64,000 nt of DNA. It comes from Sinorhizobium sp. A49 (lineage in GTDB: Bacteria; Pseudomonadota; Alphaproteobacteria; Rhizobiales; Rhizobiaceae). The stretch spans positions 124,001 to 188,000 of the forward strand of contig NZ_MUNW01000055.1 of NCBI RefSeq assembly GCF_002002725.1. Direction: 5' to 3'. This document shows positions 52,577 to 61,067 of the stretch, one piece after another. The position numbers and the translations under genes are program-made. The notes under the pieces are model-generated. The model saw nothing but the letters and a program-made list of their open reading frames with translations. It did no database searches and was not told the DNA's origin. How positions within the stretch are numbered: position 1 is the first letter of the stretch; each line of letters opens with the position of its first letter.

Positions 52577-52626
52577 TTTCGATTTACGACTGACGATTTT
52601 CGTATTTCGTCAGTCGTAAATCGAAA
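52577..52626. promoter_or_regulatory. Perfect 20-bp inverted repeat operator upstream of tetR
   Basis: TTTCGATTTACGACTGACGA (52577-52596) and its exact reverse complement (52607-52626) flank a 10-base AT-rich spacer. It starts 11 bases before the TetR start codon. Length, symmetry and position fit a TetR operator that controls the tetR-adaptor-pump operon, and it could also influence the divergent DUF808 gene at 52790. Confidence 0.8.
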
Positions 52627-52789
52627 TTCGTCAAACGTCAATGAAGGAGATGCCCGTTTCACCTCACGAAGTGGTGTTCGAAACCGGCGGTCTGGGCATG
52701 TCGTTGACTCGACACGCTACGGTGGTTACTGCCGAACGCTTGAGGAGCAACCGCTCGAACCGAATTTCAGCACAAAGGCTTAGCGTTCC

Positions 52790-53758
52790 ATGGCCACTGG
52801 TCTCATTGCCCTGCTCGACGATATCGCGGCCATCGCCAAAATGGCGGCTGCCTCGCTCGACGACGTCGCCGCGCAGACCGCAAAGGCTGGCGCCAAGGCG
52901 GCGGGCGTAGTGATCGACGATGCCGCAGTGACGCCGCGCTATGTCGTCGGGCTGACGCCGGAACGCGAACTGCCGATCATCGGCCGCATTGCGCTCGGCT
53001 CGCTGAAGAACAAGCTCCTGTTCCTTTTGCCCGGCGCGCTGCTGCTCGGCTATTTCGCCCCCTGGGCGATCACGCCCTTGCTGATGCTGGGCGGCATCTA
53101 TCTGTGTTACGAGGGCGCCGAGAAACTCTATGGCGTCTTCTTTCCGCACGCTGCCCACGAACACGAAAATGCCGTGCTCGGGCACAAGACCGACCCGGTC
53201 GCGCTCGAAAACGAGAAGGTCGCCGGCGCCGTGCGCACCGATTTCATCCTGTCGGCCGAGATCATGGCGCTGACGCTTTCAACCGTCGCCGATGCGGGCA
53301 TCTACATGCAGGGTGCCGTGCTTGCCGCGGTCGGCATCGCTATCACGTTTGCCGTCTATGGCGTCGTCGGTCTGATCGTCAAAGCCGACGATGCGGGGGT
53401 CGCGCTCGCCAAAACCTCCGTTTCGGCGCTACGCGCCATCGGTCGCGGCCTGGTCATCGGCATGCCGGTCTTTCTGAAAATTCTTGCGGCCATCGGCACT
53501 GCGGCAATGCTCTGGGTCGGCGGCAGCATTCTCGTCCATGGCCTTGCCCAGATGGGATATGCCGGCCCGGAACACGTCATCCACGACATTTCCGAAGTCG
53601 TGACCCACGCAGTGGCTGTTGCCCCGGGCCTTGTCGGCTGGTTCGCCACATCGGCGCAGCAGGCACTGCTTGCTATCGTCGTCGGTGCCGTGACCATTGC
53701 CGTCATGGGCAACATCGTCGGCCCGATCTGGAGCCGCCTGAGACCCGCAAAGCACTGA
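52790..53758 (+). CDS. DUF808-family membrane protein
   Basis: A 322-residue integral membrane protein of the DUF808/YedI family. It opens with the diagnostic MATGLIALLDDIAAIAKMAAASLDDVAAQ and has several membrane helices (for example KNKLLFLLPGALLLGYFAPW, GAVLAAVGIAITFAVYGVVGLIV, ILAAIGTAAMLWVGGSILVHG, and the last helix TSAQQALLAIVVGAVTIAV). The function of the family is unknown; a transport or scaffolding role in the inner membrane is only guessed. It is divergent from the tetR operon with a 223-base gap containing the operator. Confidence 0.9.
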   Translation: MATGLIALLDDIAAIAKMAAASLDDVAAQTAKAGAKAAGVVIDDAAVTPRYVVGLTPERELPIIGRIALGSLKNKLLFLLPGALLLGYFAPWAITPLLMLGGIYLCYEGAEKLYGVFFPHAAHEHENAVLGHKTDPVALENEKVAGAVRTDFILSAEIMALTLSTVADAGIYMQGAVLAAVGIAITFAVYGVVGLIVKADDAGVALAKTSVSALRAIGRGLVIGMPVFLKILAAIGTAAMLWVGGSILVHGLAQMGYAGPEHVIHDISEVVTHAVAVAPGLVGWFATSAQQALLAIVVGAVTIAVMGNIVGPIWSRLRPAKH

Positions 53759-53850
53759 TCGCGCCAGGTGCCCGCGACTTGCACATGCCACACGGCAAGA
53801 CTGTGCAAGCTCGCCGTTCCTTCAAGTTTTCATATTTTCACGTCTTCACC

Positions 53851-54160
53851 ATGACCGAAATCACGCAAACCTTTCGCCCGGCGGGAACGCATCTGCTGCT
53901 CGACTTCTGGGGAGCCAAAGAGCTGGCCGATCAGAAAGGCATCGATGAAGCCCTTCGGGAAGCCGCCCAGGCATGTGGCGCGACACTGATCGAAACCAAG
54001 CTGCACCAGTTCGGTGATAGGGGCGGCGTGACAGGAGTTGCGCTGCTCGCGGAATCACACATCAGCATTCATACGTGGCCAGAAAGCGGCTATGCGGCGC
54101 TCGATATATTCGTATGCGGCAATTGCGATCCTCGGAAAGCGATCGCGCCGCTGAGGCGAC
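53851..54160 (+). pseudogene. speD: S-adenosylmethionine decarboxylase, 3'-truncated by deletion
   Basis: The first 103 codons give a normal class 1B AdoMet decarboxylase: GTHLLLDFWGA, the self-cleavage site AESHISIHTWPE (Ser69 becomes the pyruvoyl group), His74, and Cys89 in FVCGNCDP. After CDPRKAIAPLRRH the homology stops and the same frame runs into unrelated residues to a stop at 54483. In intact genes about 20 more residues follow. At the break the DNA becomes the 3' end of an aminopropyltransferase gene in another frame. The core could still fold and self-process, so residual activity is possible. Confidence 0.8.
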
Positions 54161-54625
54161 ATTCTGCAAGCCAACAAGCAAGCCTTCGACCTCATCATTG
54201 CCGATCTGCCCGATCCGAACAACAGCGGGTTGGCTCGGCTCTACAGCAAGCAGTTTTACAGCCTGGTGCGCGACAATCTCCTGCCCGGTGGTCTCTTCGT
54301 GACGCAGGCGACAAGCCCTTACTTTGCCCCACAGGCCTACAAGAGCATAGAGAAGACCGTCGGGGCTTCGGGATTCGCCAACCTCTACCCGTATCATGTC
54401 AATGTGCCGTCGTTCGGCGATTGGGGCTTTGTCCTGGCCAGCGATGCCAAGCTCAACATGACAAAGCCGATCCTTGCAGTTGAAACGCGCTATCTCGATG
54501 AGAAAAACATCGGGAAGCACTTCTCGCTGGACAAGGATACTGCGGCTGGCGACGTCGGGGTGAATACGCTCGATCGTCCAGTCTTGCTCGATTACTATCT
54601 CGCAGGCTGGCAAAACTATCGCTAG
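54158..54625 (+). pseudogene. Spermidine synthase-like (aminopropyltransferase) C-terminal fragment
   Basis: From 54158 a second frame encodes FDLIIADLPDPNNSGLARLY and on through LPGGLFVTQATSPYF and YHVNVPSFGDWGFVLASD to a proper C-terminus. This matches the last third of membrane-associated aminopropyltransferases (SpeE-like, usually about 500 aa). The SAM-binding core start and the N-terminal membrane helices are missing, and a TGA stands just upstream at 54152-54154. An ATG at 54230 could still start a fragment. Together with the truncated speD this shows one deletion that joined the two genes. Confidence 0.8.
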
Positions 54626-54730
54626 CTTCCATCTTCAGCCTCCGCCTTGACCGCGACCAGCCGTTCTTGCCGCCGTCGACAGTTGCTCCTGCGGCCCCTC
54701 TTTCGGGCTGGGCGCATTCGCGATATCCGT

Positions 54731-54769
54731 GTGCATCTCCGGCCCTGACGAAGCGGACCAGAGATGCAC
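54731..54769. terminator. Inverted repeat between speE fragment and L,D-transpeptidase gene
   Basis: GTGCATCTC (54731-54739) and GAGATGCAC (54761-54769) are perfect inverted 9-mers around a 21-base loop with an inner CGG pair. It lies in the 178-base convergent gap and could end transcripts from either side, though there is no T-run. Confidence 0.45.
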
Positions 54770-54803
54770 GCGTTCACTTGAGTGGCACTCGGATGAGTTG
54801 CAA

Positions 54804-55565
54804 TCAGCTCGTGGCGAGATGCGCCTTCGAAGGATCGGGGATAACGACGATCGGGCTGCCGTCGCGGACCTGATCATGCAGATAGACCACATCCTGGTTG
54901 AGCATGCGGATACAGCCGGACGACACAGCCTTGCCGATCGAGCGCGCCTCGGGACTGCCGTGGATGCGGTAAAGCGTGTCCTTGCCGCCCTGGTGGATAT
55001 AGAGCGCCCGTGCGCCGAGCGGGTTCTTCAGGCCCGGCCCCATGCCGCCATTCTTGATGCTGTAAGGCTCGAGCTTCGGTTGCCGCGCAACCATTTCGTC
55101 GGGCGGCGTCCAGCGCGGCCATTTGCGTTTGTAGGCGACGATGGCCCGCCCTGACCAGGCGAAGCCCTCGCGGCCGACGCCGATGCCATAGCGCATGGCG
55201 CGCTGGCCGGGCAGCACGTGATAGAGGTACTTCGCCGGCGTATCGACGATGATCGTGCCCGGGCGCTCCTGCGTCGGATAGTCGACCTCCTGGCGCCAGA
55301 ACTTAGGATCGACCTCGGAGATATTCACCTCCGGAATGGGAAACGGCTCGTTCGGCATCGCTGAGTACATCGGCGGAACGGCGCCCTTGGGCGGTGGCGT
55401 CATCTCGACCACCGCCGGCTTTGGTGTCGGGCGCACAGTCGCCGCGCAACCGGACAGCAGGATCGCGGTTGCGCCGACGAAAAGACTGCGGCGCGTCAGT
55501 GTACCGCCGGCCCGCAAATCGGGTAAGGCAGATGGCAGTTGGTTCGGTTCATCTCTAACGGGCAT
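54804..55565 (-). CDS. L,D-transpeptidase (YkuD), predicted Tat lipoprotein
   Basis: A 253-residue cell-wall enzyme. The N-terminus has TRRSLFVGATAILLSGC: a twin-arginine at 25-26 and a lipobox ending at Cys40, so export by Tat and lipid anchoring are expected. The YkuD domain (about 102-245) has the catalytic HGSPEARSIGKAVSSGCIR with His202 and Cys218. It forms or edits 3-3 cross-links in peptidoglycan or attaches proteins. It is divergent from a two-component system, sharing a promoter gap with a CTTAAG direct repeat, so the envelope-stress regulator may control it. Confidence 0.92.
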   Translation of the reverse strand: MPVRDEPNQLPSALPDLRAGGTLTRRSLFVGATAILLSGCAATVRPTPKPAVVEMTPPPKGAVPPMYSAMPNEPFPIPEVNISEVDPKFWRQEVDYPTQERPGTIIVDTPAKYLYHVLPGQRAMRYGIGVGREGFAWSGRAIVAYKRKWPRWTPPDEMVARQPKLEPYSIKNGGMGPGLKNPLGARALYIHQGGKDTLYRIHGSPEARSIGKAVSSGCIRMLNQDVVYLHDQVRDGSPIVVIPDPSKAHLATS

Positions 55566-55612
55566 TCATCGACTCGGGGACTTGTTGCAATAGCCCCAAA
55601 GGAAGGCGCTAC

Positions 55613-55629
55613 CTTAAGGCTGCCTTAAG
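55613..55629. promoter_or_regulatory. PmrA-box-like repeat CTTAAG-N5-CTTAAG
   Basis: CTTAAG (55613-55618), five bases, CTTAAG (55624-55629). The 11-base period matches the PmrA/QseB-type direct repeat (CTTAAT-N5-CTTAAT). It lies 45 bases before the response-regulator start and 48 before the divergent L,D-transpeptidase start, so autoregulation and control of both transcripts are plausible. Confidence 0.65.
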
Positions 55630-55673
55630 GGAGGTGATAAACAACCTCGGCCAATCGTTTGGTGGAGATCTGA

Positions 55674-56336
55674 GTGCGGGTACTGATTGTCGAAGACGAT
55701 GACATTTTGCGTGACGGGCTGAAGGTCGGGCTGGCACTTTCAGGTTTTACCACCGATGCCGTCGCCACGCGCGAGAGCGCCGATGCGGCGCTGGCCGCCG
55801 GCAGCTTCGACGCGGTCGTGCTTGATCTCATGCTGCCGGATGGTTCCGGCACAGACGTCTTGAAAAAACTGCGCGACGCGCGCAACGATACGCCGGTGCT
55901 GCTGCTGACGGCCCGCGATACGGTCGCCGATCGCGTCAGCGGGCTCGACATGGGCGCCGACGACTATCTCGGCAAGCCCTTCGATCTCGATGAAGTGGCC
56001 GCACGGCTGCGGGCGCTTGCCCGCCGTTCCGCCGGCCGCTCGACCGCCGTTATCGAATGGGCGACGATCCGGCTCGATCCGGCCCGGCAATCCGTCGAAA
56101 AGGCCGGCATCCCGGTACGGCTCTCACGCCGTGAATACTCGATCCTGCATGCGCTGATGTCGCAGCCGGGCGCGATCTTTTCCAAGGCGACGCTGGAGGA
56201 CAAGCTCTACGGCTGGCAGGAAGAGGTGGAAAGCAACGCCGTCGAAGTGCATATCCACCATTTGCGCAACAAGCTCGGCCCCGGCCTGATCGAAACCGTC
56301 AGGGGCATCGGTTACCGTCTCGGCGGCGACAGCTGA
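55674..56336 (+). CDS. OmpR/PmrA-type response regulator
   Basis: A 220-residue response regulator. The receiver (1-115) has acidic MRVLIVEDDD, phospho-acceptor Asp51 in VVLDLMLPDGSG, and Lys in GKPFDLDE. The winged-helix DNA-binding domain (about 128-218) ends VRGIGYRLGG. The GTG start at 55674 has GGAG nine bases upstream and gives the standard N-terminus. It overlaps the kinase gene by one base. The upstream CTTAAG repeat suggests PmrA/QseB-type DNA binding. Confidence 0.93.
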   Translation: MRVLIVEDDDILRDGLKVGLALSGFTTDAVATRESADAALAAGSFDAVVLDLMLPDGSGTDVLKKLRDARNDTPVLLLTARDTVADRVSGLDMGADDYLGKPFDLDEVAARLRALARRSAGRSTAVIEWATIRLDPARQSVEKAGIPVRLSRREYSILHALMSQPGAIFSKATLEDKLYGWQEEVESNAVEVHIHHLRNKLGPGLIETVRGIGYRLGGDS

Positions 56337-57691
56337 TGCGATCGATCCGCGCGCGCCTCTTCTTCATCCTGCTTCTCACCACCGGGCTCATGTGGCTTTC
56401 GGCCACGCTGTGGATCTTCTTCAGCACCCGCGCCGAGGTCGAACAGGTGCTCGACGCCCGGCTGATGGAGGCGGCGAAGATGGTAAGCTCGCTGGTGGTC
56501 AACCAGGAGATCGACCCGGACAGACCGGCGCAGACGAAGGCGAAGATCCCGGTGCTCGACCATCCGCATTACGACCGGCAGCTCTCCTGCCAGATCTGGT
56601 CGCTGGACGGCACGCTGATCGGCAAGTCGGAAAGTGCGCCGGAGACGACGCTGTCGGCGCATGCGACCGGGCTTTCCGAGACGGTGATCAACGGCGAAAC
56701 CTGGCGGGTTTATGCGGTCGAAAACGCCGAGCTTGGCGTGCGCGTGCTGGTCGGCGACAACTTGCGCATCCGCGACAGGCTGGTCAACGATGTGGTCAAG
56801 GGCCTGCTCGTTCCGGCCCTGCTGATCATACCGCTGCTGGCAAGCCTGATCTGGCTGAGCGTCGGGCGTGGGCTGGCGCCGCTCAGAAAACTGGCGGGCG
56901 ATCTCACTGCCCGCGACGCCTCCGACCTGCATCCGATCGCAGAGACTGCGACGCCAAGCGAGATCAGCCCGGTGCTTCGCGCACTCAACGGCCTTTTTGG
57001 CCGCGTCGCCGGCGCGCGCCAGCGCGAGCAGAATTTTATTGCCTTTGCCGCCCATGAACTGAGAACGCCGCTGGCCGGGCTGAAGACCCAGGCCCAGGTG
57101 GCGCTGGCGAGCAGCAACGCCGAGATCCGCGAAAAGGCCCTTGGTCAGATCGTAGCTGGCGTCGACCGAACGGGACGGCTCGTCAGGCAATTGCTCGACA
57201 TCGCCTCGGTCGAAGCCTCGGAAACGGCGCGTGGCGCTGTCGAGGTCAATCCCGGCGATGTGCTGGCATCGCTCAGAAACGAACTGCTCGGTCACACGCG
57301 CAGTGCTGCCACCGTTGTGATCGATCCCGGCCTCGACCAGCTGCAGGTCAGGATCAATGCGGATCTGCTGCGGCTTGCCGCCCGCAATCTGATGGAAAAC
57401 GCACTGCATCATTCACCGGCTGGCGGCACGGTCCATTGCCGGCTTGTCCGGAATGACGGCACCGTAACGATCACTATCGATGACGATGGTCCTGGCATCC
57501 CGCCGGAAGAATTGCCCCACGTCACCGAGCGCTTCTTCCGCGGCCGGTTCAAGGCCGCAGTCGGCAGCGGCCTCGGCCTCAGCATCGCCGAGCTCGCGCT
57601 CGAACACGCCGGTGCGGGGTTGGCGTTGCAAAATCGAGCCGAGGGAGGACTGTCCGCAAGGATCGTGCTGCCCAATGACCTCATCGCATGA
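56336..57691 (+). CDS. Sensor histidine kinase (PmrB/QseC-like)
   Basis: A 451-residue membrane kinase. TM helices are at about 7-29 and 156-176 with a periplasmic sensor of about 125 residues between them. A short HAMP-like linker follows, then the H-box FAAHELRTPLAGLK with His240, an N-box in RNLMENALHH, and G-boxes DDDGPGIP and GSGLGLSIAEL. It phosphorylates the partner regulator encoded just upstream (TGATG overlap). The ligand is unknown; acidic pH, metals or cationic peptides are typical for relatives. Confidence 0.93.
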   Translation: MRSIRARLFFILLLTTGLMWLSATLWIFFSTRAEVEQVLDARLMEAAKMVSSLVVNQEIDPDRPAQTKAKIPVLDHPHYDRQLSCQIWSLDGTLIGKSESAPETTLSAHATGLSETVINGETWRVYAVENAELGVRVLVGDNLRIRDRLVNDVVKGLLVPALLIIPLLASLIWLSVGRGLAPLRKLAGDLTARDASDLHPIAETATPSEISPVLRALNGLFGRVAGARQREQNFIAFAAHELRTPLAGLKTQAQVALASSNAEIREKALGQIVAGVDRTGRLVRQLLDIASVEASETARGAVEVNPGDVLASLRNELLGHTRSAATVVIDPGLDQLQVRINADLLRLAARNLMENALHHSPAGGTVHCRLVRNDGTVTITIDDDGPGIPPEELPHVTERFFRGRFKAAVGSGLGLSIAELALEHAGAGLALQNRAEGGLSARIVLPNDLIA

Positions 57692-57906
57692 CCTGAAGCG
57701 AAACCGGCCATCGGTACAGTGCAGGACCGACGCCCTCGCGCGGCGCAGCCGGCCGTGCTCAGATGCCTTTATGTCCACCCTCTTAACGTGTATCGAAGTG
57801 CTACGATCGCGGACGGATTTCGCCGGGTTCCGGCGCGGCACGGTTGTCTGTCGCCCGGCTGGCCACCCGGGCGAGACGGTGCGAAAACTCTGACCTTGGC
57901 TTTCGA

Positions 57907-58686
57907 ATGACGGCATCTGCTCGCTACACGGAACTTCCCGAACTTGCCGACCATGCGAGCGGGTTCGAAGCCGTGTGGGTTTCGACCAGCGATCGCAACG
58001 GTCCGTACCGTGTTTTGCCTGATGGGCGTTGCGACATCATTCTCAGGTTTGATGCCAGACTGACGCCGATCACGGCAATCACGGTCGTGGTGACCGGGCC
58101 GACGACACGGTTTTATGACATCGCGCTGCAGCCAGGCATGGGATTTGTCGGCATTCGCATGCGCCCCGGTTTCTTCGAAAAAATTCTCGGTTTCGAGCCG
58201 AGCGGGTTGGCCGACGGCAACTTGACCGGAGGCGATGCGCTCGCAGCCCTGCCCGATTTCGAAACGCTTTGTGCGCCAGCCCTCGATCATGACGAATTGG
58301 CGGCACGTCTTGCCGCATTCGTCCGCCAGCGTAGTCTCTCCAGCCGCTTCGCTCCCGCCCCGATCAGCGCGAGCATAATCAGCGCCTTCCATGCGGCCGG
58401 AGGCCGTCTGCGCGTCGGCGAGGTGGCGGCCATGCATGGCATCAGCGAGCGCACCGTTCAACGCGTTCTCATCAAGGCGATCGGTCTCAAACCCAAGGCT
58501 TTCGCAAGCATCCTGCAGTTCCACCGCGCCTTGCGTCTCCTGCGTGACCACCGGCTGAGCCCGGCAGATGCGGCACTGGAGGCCGGCTATGCGGATCAGG
58601 CACACATGAACCGCGTCTTTCGCCGAATGGGCGGCTTCTCGCCGGCCCGTCTCCCCGACGTCACACTCGTGACGCTCGGCGAGTAA
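57907..58686 (+). CDS. AraC-family transcriptional regulator
   Basis: A 259-residue regulator. The N-terminal domain (1-150) has LPDGRCDIILRFD and MGFVGIRMRPGFF, the DUF6597-type pattern of AraC regulators. The C-terminal double HTH (about 160-255) has MHGISERTVQRVLIKAIGLKPKAF and AALEAGYADQAHMNRVFRR. The ATG at 57907 gives the family-like N-terminus; an upstream TTG-started reading is less likely. The VOC and DUF1801 genes downstream may be its targets. The 215 bases before it show no other gene. Confidence 0.88.
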   Translation: MTASARYTELPELADHASGFEAVWVSTSDRNGPYRVLPDGRCDIILRFDARLTPITAITVVVTGPTTRFYDIALQPGMGFVGIRMRPGFFEKILGFEPSGLADGNLTGGDALAALPDFETLCAPALDHDELAARLAAFVRQRSLSSRFAPAPISASIISAFHAAGGRLRVGEVAAMHGISERTVQRVLIKAIGLKPKAFASILQFHRALRLLRDHRLSPADAALEAGYADQAHMNRVFRRMGGFSPARLPDVTLVTLGE

Positions 58687-58776
58687 TGTCCGAATTGTCC
58701 AAGATTGAACTCAGGAGAACACCTATCTGATCCCTGCCCCCCTTCCGTGGCGGTGCAGTCCATCGAGGGAACAGAT

Positions 58777-59172
58777 ATGACGCCAAGCTTTGGGTACTCG
58801 ATTGTCTACGTCGCCGATGTGGTGGCGACCGTTTCCTTCTATGAGGCCGCGTTTGGTCTCAGGCGCAAGTTCGTCCACGACAGCAATCTTTATGCCGAGA
58901 TGGAGACCGGTCAGACGACGCTCGCCTTTGCCGGCGAGGCGATGGCCGAGATGAACGGGTTCGCCATTCGTGCCAACCGCAGGACCGATCTGGCTGCCGG
59001 ATTTGAGTTGGCACTGATCTTCGCTGATCCTCATGACGCCTATCGCAGGGCCGTCGCTGCGGGCGCGAGCCCGTTGAAGCCACCGGAAGAAAAGCCCTGG
59101 CGCCAGATCGTCGGATATGTCCGCGACATCAATGGCTGCCTGATCGAAATCGCCTCGGCCGTAACCGCCTGA
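58777..59172 (+). CDS. VOC-family (glyoxalase/bleomycin-resistance fold) protein
   Basis: A 131-residue protein with two beta-alpha-beta-beta-beta units of the VOC fold: YSIVYVADVVATVSFYEAAFG at the start and GYVRDINGCLIEIAS at the end, with a Glu that commonly binds metal. Members include glyoxalases, dioxygenases and resistance proteins; function here is unknown. GAGGGA precedes the ATG at 58777. It follows the AraC gene by 90 bases and precedes a second VOC gene. Confidence 0.85.
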   Translation: MTPSFGYSIVYVADVVATVSFYEAAFGLRRKFVHDSNLYAEMETGQTTLAFAGEAMAEMNGFAIRANRRTDLAAGFELALIFADPHDAYRRAVAAGASPLKPPEEKPWRQIVGYVRDINGCLIEIASAVTA

Positions 59173-59224
59173 GCCGTTTACTGGAACGCAGACGCTTCAT
59201 GAGCCACGACGAATTGGAGAAACG

Positions 59225-59617
59225 ATGCACCCCATGACCGCCTCCCCCTGCATCACGACGCAGCGGATCGACGAAACAAGAAACTTCTACACGAACCACC
59301 TCGGCGCGAAGGTTGTCTTTGACTGTGACTGGTACATCAGCCTTGAATTCGAGGGCGGGCAGTCCCTGCAGTTCATGGAGCCGCAGCAGGGGCAGGCTTT
59401 GTGCGATCCAGCCGGCCTGACCTACAATTTTCGCGTCGCCGATGTCGACACGGATTATGCCGAGATCACGGCATCGGGACTGCAACCGAGTGCTGCCATC
59501 GAGGATCATCCGTGGGGCGACCGCGGCTTTGCCATTCAGGATCCGAATGGCATCACCCTCTACATCTATTCCGACCGGGAACCGGCGCCGGAATTCAAAT
59601 CATTCTACAAGGCGTGA
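59225..59617 (+). CDS. VOC-family protein
   Basis: A 130-residue VOC-fold protein, related in fold but not close in sequence to its neighbour. Landmarks: CITTQRIDETRNFYTNHLGAK, FEGGQSLQFMEPQ and DRGFAIQDPNGITLYIYSD with the usual terminal metal-binding region. GGAGA lies six bases before the ATG. Probably cotranscribed with the preceding VOC gene (52-base gap) and the DUF1801 gene (10-base gap). Substrate unknown. Confidence 0.85.
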   Translation: MHPMTASPCITTQRIDETRNFYTNHLGAKVVFDCDWYISLEFEGGQSLQFMEPQQGQALCDPAGLTYNFRVADVDTDYAEITASGLQPSAAIEDHPWGDRGFAIQDPNGITLYIYSDREPAPEFKSFYKA

Positions 59618-59627
59618 GGCGGCCACG

Positions 59628-59978
59628 ATGGAAAAGCGTATCGAAGCGTTTCTGGCCGATATCCGCGACCGTGGCGATAATCAGCTCGCGATCGTTTCAG
59701 CGCTGCGCGAGATCGTGCTGGCCTCCGGCCCTGATATTTCGGAAGAGATCAAATATGGCGGCCTGCTGTTTGCCGCTGGCCGGCCTTTCTGCGGCATCTT
59801 TCCCTATTCTGCGCATGTCACTCTGGAGTTCAGCGAAGGCGCCGCACTGCCGGACGCGCATGGTCTGCTGATGGGTAAAGGCAAGGGGCGCCGCCACATC
59901 AAGATGCAATCTCTGTCCGATATCGCGGAGAAGCATATCGCAGCCTATGTCCACTTGGCGTTAGCGGCCGCCAGTTGA
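59628..59978 (+). CDS. DUF1801-domain protein (YdhG-like)
   Basis: A 116-residue protein beginning MEKRIEAFLADIRDRGDNQL with the DUF1801/YdhG pattern: SEEIKYGGLLFAAGRPFCGIF, HVTLEFSEGAAL, then GKGKGRRHIKMQSLSDI. Such proteins are small iron-chaperone-like or unknown-function folds; no catalytic residue is defined. The start at 59628 is favoured because it lies just after the VOC stop; a longer frame would overlap that gene. The stop lies 18 bases from the convergent LysR stop. Confidence 0.8.
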   Translation: MEKRIEAFLADIRDRGDNQLAIVSALREIVLASGPDISEEIKYGGLLFAAGRPFCGIFPYSAHVTLEFSEGAALPDAHGLLMGKGKGRRHIKMQSLSDIAEKHIAAYVHLALAAAS

Positions 59979-59996
59979 TCAAGATGGGGCACCGCT

Positions 59997-60959
59997 TCAG
60001 CGGATTGCGCCATTCGATGGCATGCTGACCTTCTCGACATAGTAGCGCGGAATACCGGTGCGCTCGCGATCGCGATAAAAGTCGATGCAGAATTCGACAA
60101 ACGCCCGGAAGCGCTTCGAAACGTGCCGGCGACGCGAATAGATGAGGTTGATCGCCGTTTTCGGCGAAGACCACTCGGCCAGCACCGGCTGCAGCAATCC
60201 CGCCTGCCGCTCCGTCTCCACGAAGAATTCCGGCAGGTAGGCGATCCCCTCGCCGGCAACCGCGAAATATTTGATCGTCCAGTAGTCGTTGGTGGTGCAG
60301 GTCGCCGCCGGCAGCAGGTCGATCTCGGCAGCTCCCTCACGCGTCAGATACCAGGACTGCAGCCGCGTCGGCTGGCGAAAGACGAGGCCGCGGTGGCCGG
60401 CGAGTTCGTCGGGCGTCGAGGGCTGGCCGTGCCGGTCAATGTAATCGGCGCTGGCAAAGAGGCCATAGGACGAGACCGAAAGCCGCCGGCTGATGTAGTC
60501 GACATCAGACGGTTCCCCCCAGTGAAAGATGCCGTCGAGCGCCTGTTCGGTGACGTCGGAGAACGGCTGGCGCGAACTCAAGAAGACGACATCCAGATTG
60601 ACCTGCGGGTATTGCTGCCGAAAGGCGTAGAGCAGTTCAGACGTGATCGTCGTGCCGAACTCTCCGGTCGAGCCGACACGCAATGTGCCCGCCACCTCCT
60701 GCCGCATCTCGGCCATCGCCGTTGCCGCATCCTCGCAATTCGACTGGATGAGACGGGCGTAGCGCAGGAACTCGGCTCCGGCGTCGGTCACATGCAGCTG
60801 ATGGCCCTCGCGAACGAAAAGCTCGATGCCGAACTCGTCCTCCAGCTGGCGGATCTTGTGGCTGAGTGTGGACTTCGGCAGCCTGTGCAGGCGCGAAGCC
60901 GCTGAAATCGAACGGGAATCGGCAACTTTTACGAAGCAGTCGAGAAGCGAAAGGTCCAT
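59997..60959 (-). CDS. LysR-family transcriptional regulator
   Basis: A 320-residue LysR regulator. The N-terminal winged HTH (1-60) has SLLDCFVKVADSRSISAASRLHRLPKSTLSHKI. The co-inducer domain (about 90-300) is the type II periplasmic-binding-like fold. The start at 60959 gives MDLSLLDCF, the usual LysR opening. It is divergent from the adenine deaminase gene with 108 bases between and a TCCAA-N4-TTGGA palindrome next to its start. Control of the deaminase/permease pair is inferred from this arrangement. Confidence 0.92.
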   Translation of the reverse strand: MDLSLLDCFVKVADSRSISAASRLHRLPKSTLSHKIRQLEDEFGIELFVREGHQLHVTDAGAEFLRYARLIQSNCEDAATAMAEMRQEVAGTLRVGSTGEFGTTITSELLYAFRQQYPQVNLDVVFLSSRQPFSDVTEQALDGIFHWGEPSDVDYISRRLSVSSYGLFASADYIDRHGQPSTPDELAGHRGLVFRQPTRLQSWYLTREGAAEIDLLPAATCTTNDYWTIKYFAVAGEGIAYLPEFFVETERQAGLLQPVLAEWSSPKTAINLIYSRRRHVSKRFRAFVEFCIDFYRDRERTGIPRYYVEKVSMPSNGAIR

Positions 60960-60965
60960 GTTTCG

Positions 60966-60979
60966 TCCAAAATCTTGGA
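60966..60979. promoter_or_regulatory. TCCAA-N4-TTGGA palindrome in the lysR/ade divergent gap
   Basis: TCCAA (60966-60970), AATC, TTGGA (60975-60979), seven bases before the LysR start codon. LysR proteins often bind short interrupted palindromes of this kind in the divergent region to repress their own gene and activate the partner. Confidence 0.4.
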
Positions 60980-61067
60980 TGATATGTCCGAGAAATACGC
61001 CATTTCGGCCCATTGTACAAACGAAACCAAACTGGGACACTTTATCGACGCTAAGGGAGTGGTTTCA

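Noticed and set aside
53104-54483. A 459-codon plus-strand frame that includes the speD coding part
   Set aside because: Its first 249 codons lie inside the DUF808 gene in another frame; only the part from 53851 matches AdoMet decarboxylase.
60960-61067. A purine riboswitch before the adenine deaminase gene
   Set aside because: The gap is only 108 bases, shared with lysR, and no three-stem purine aptamer core could be seen.
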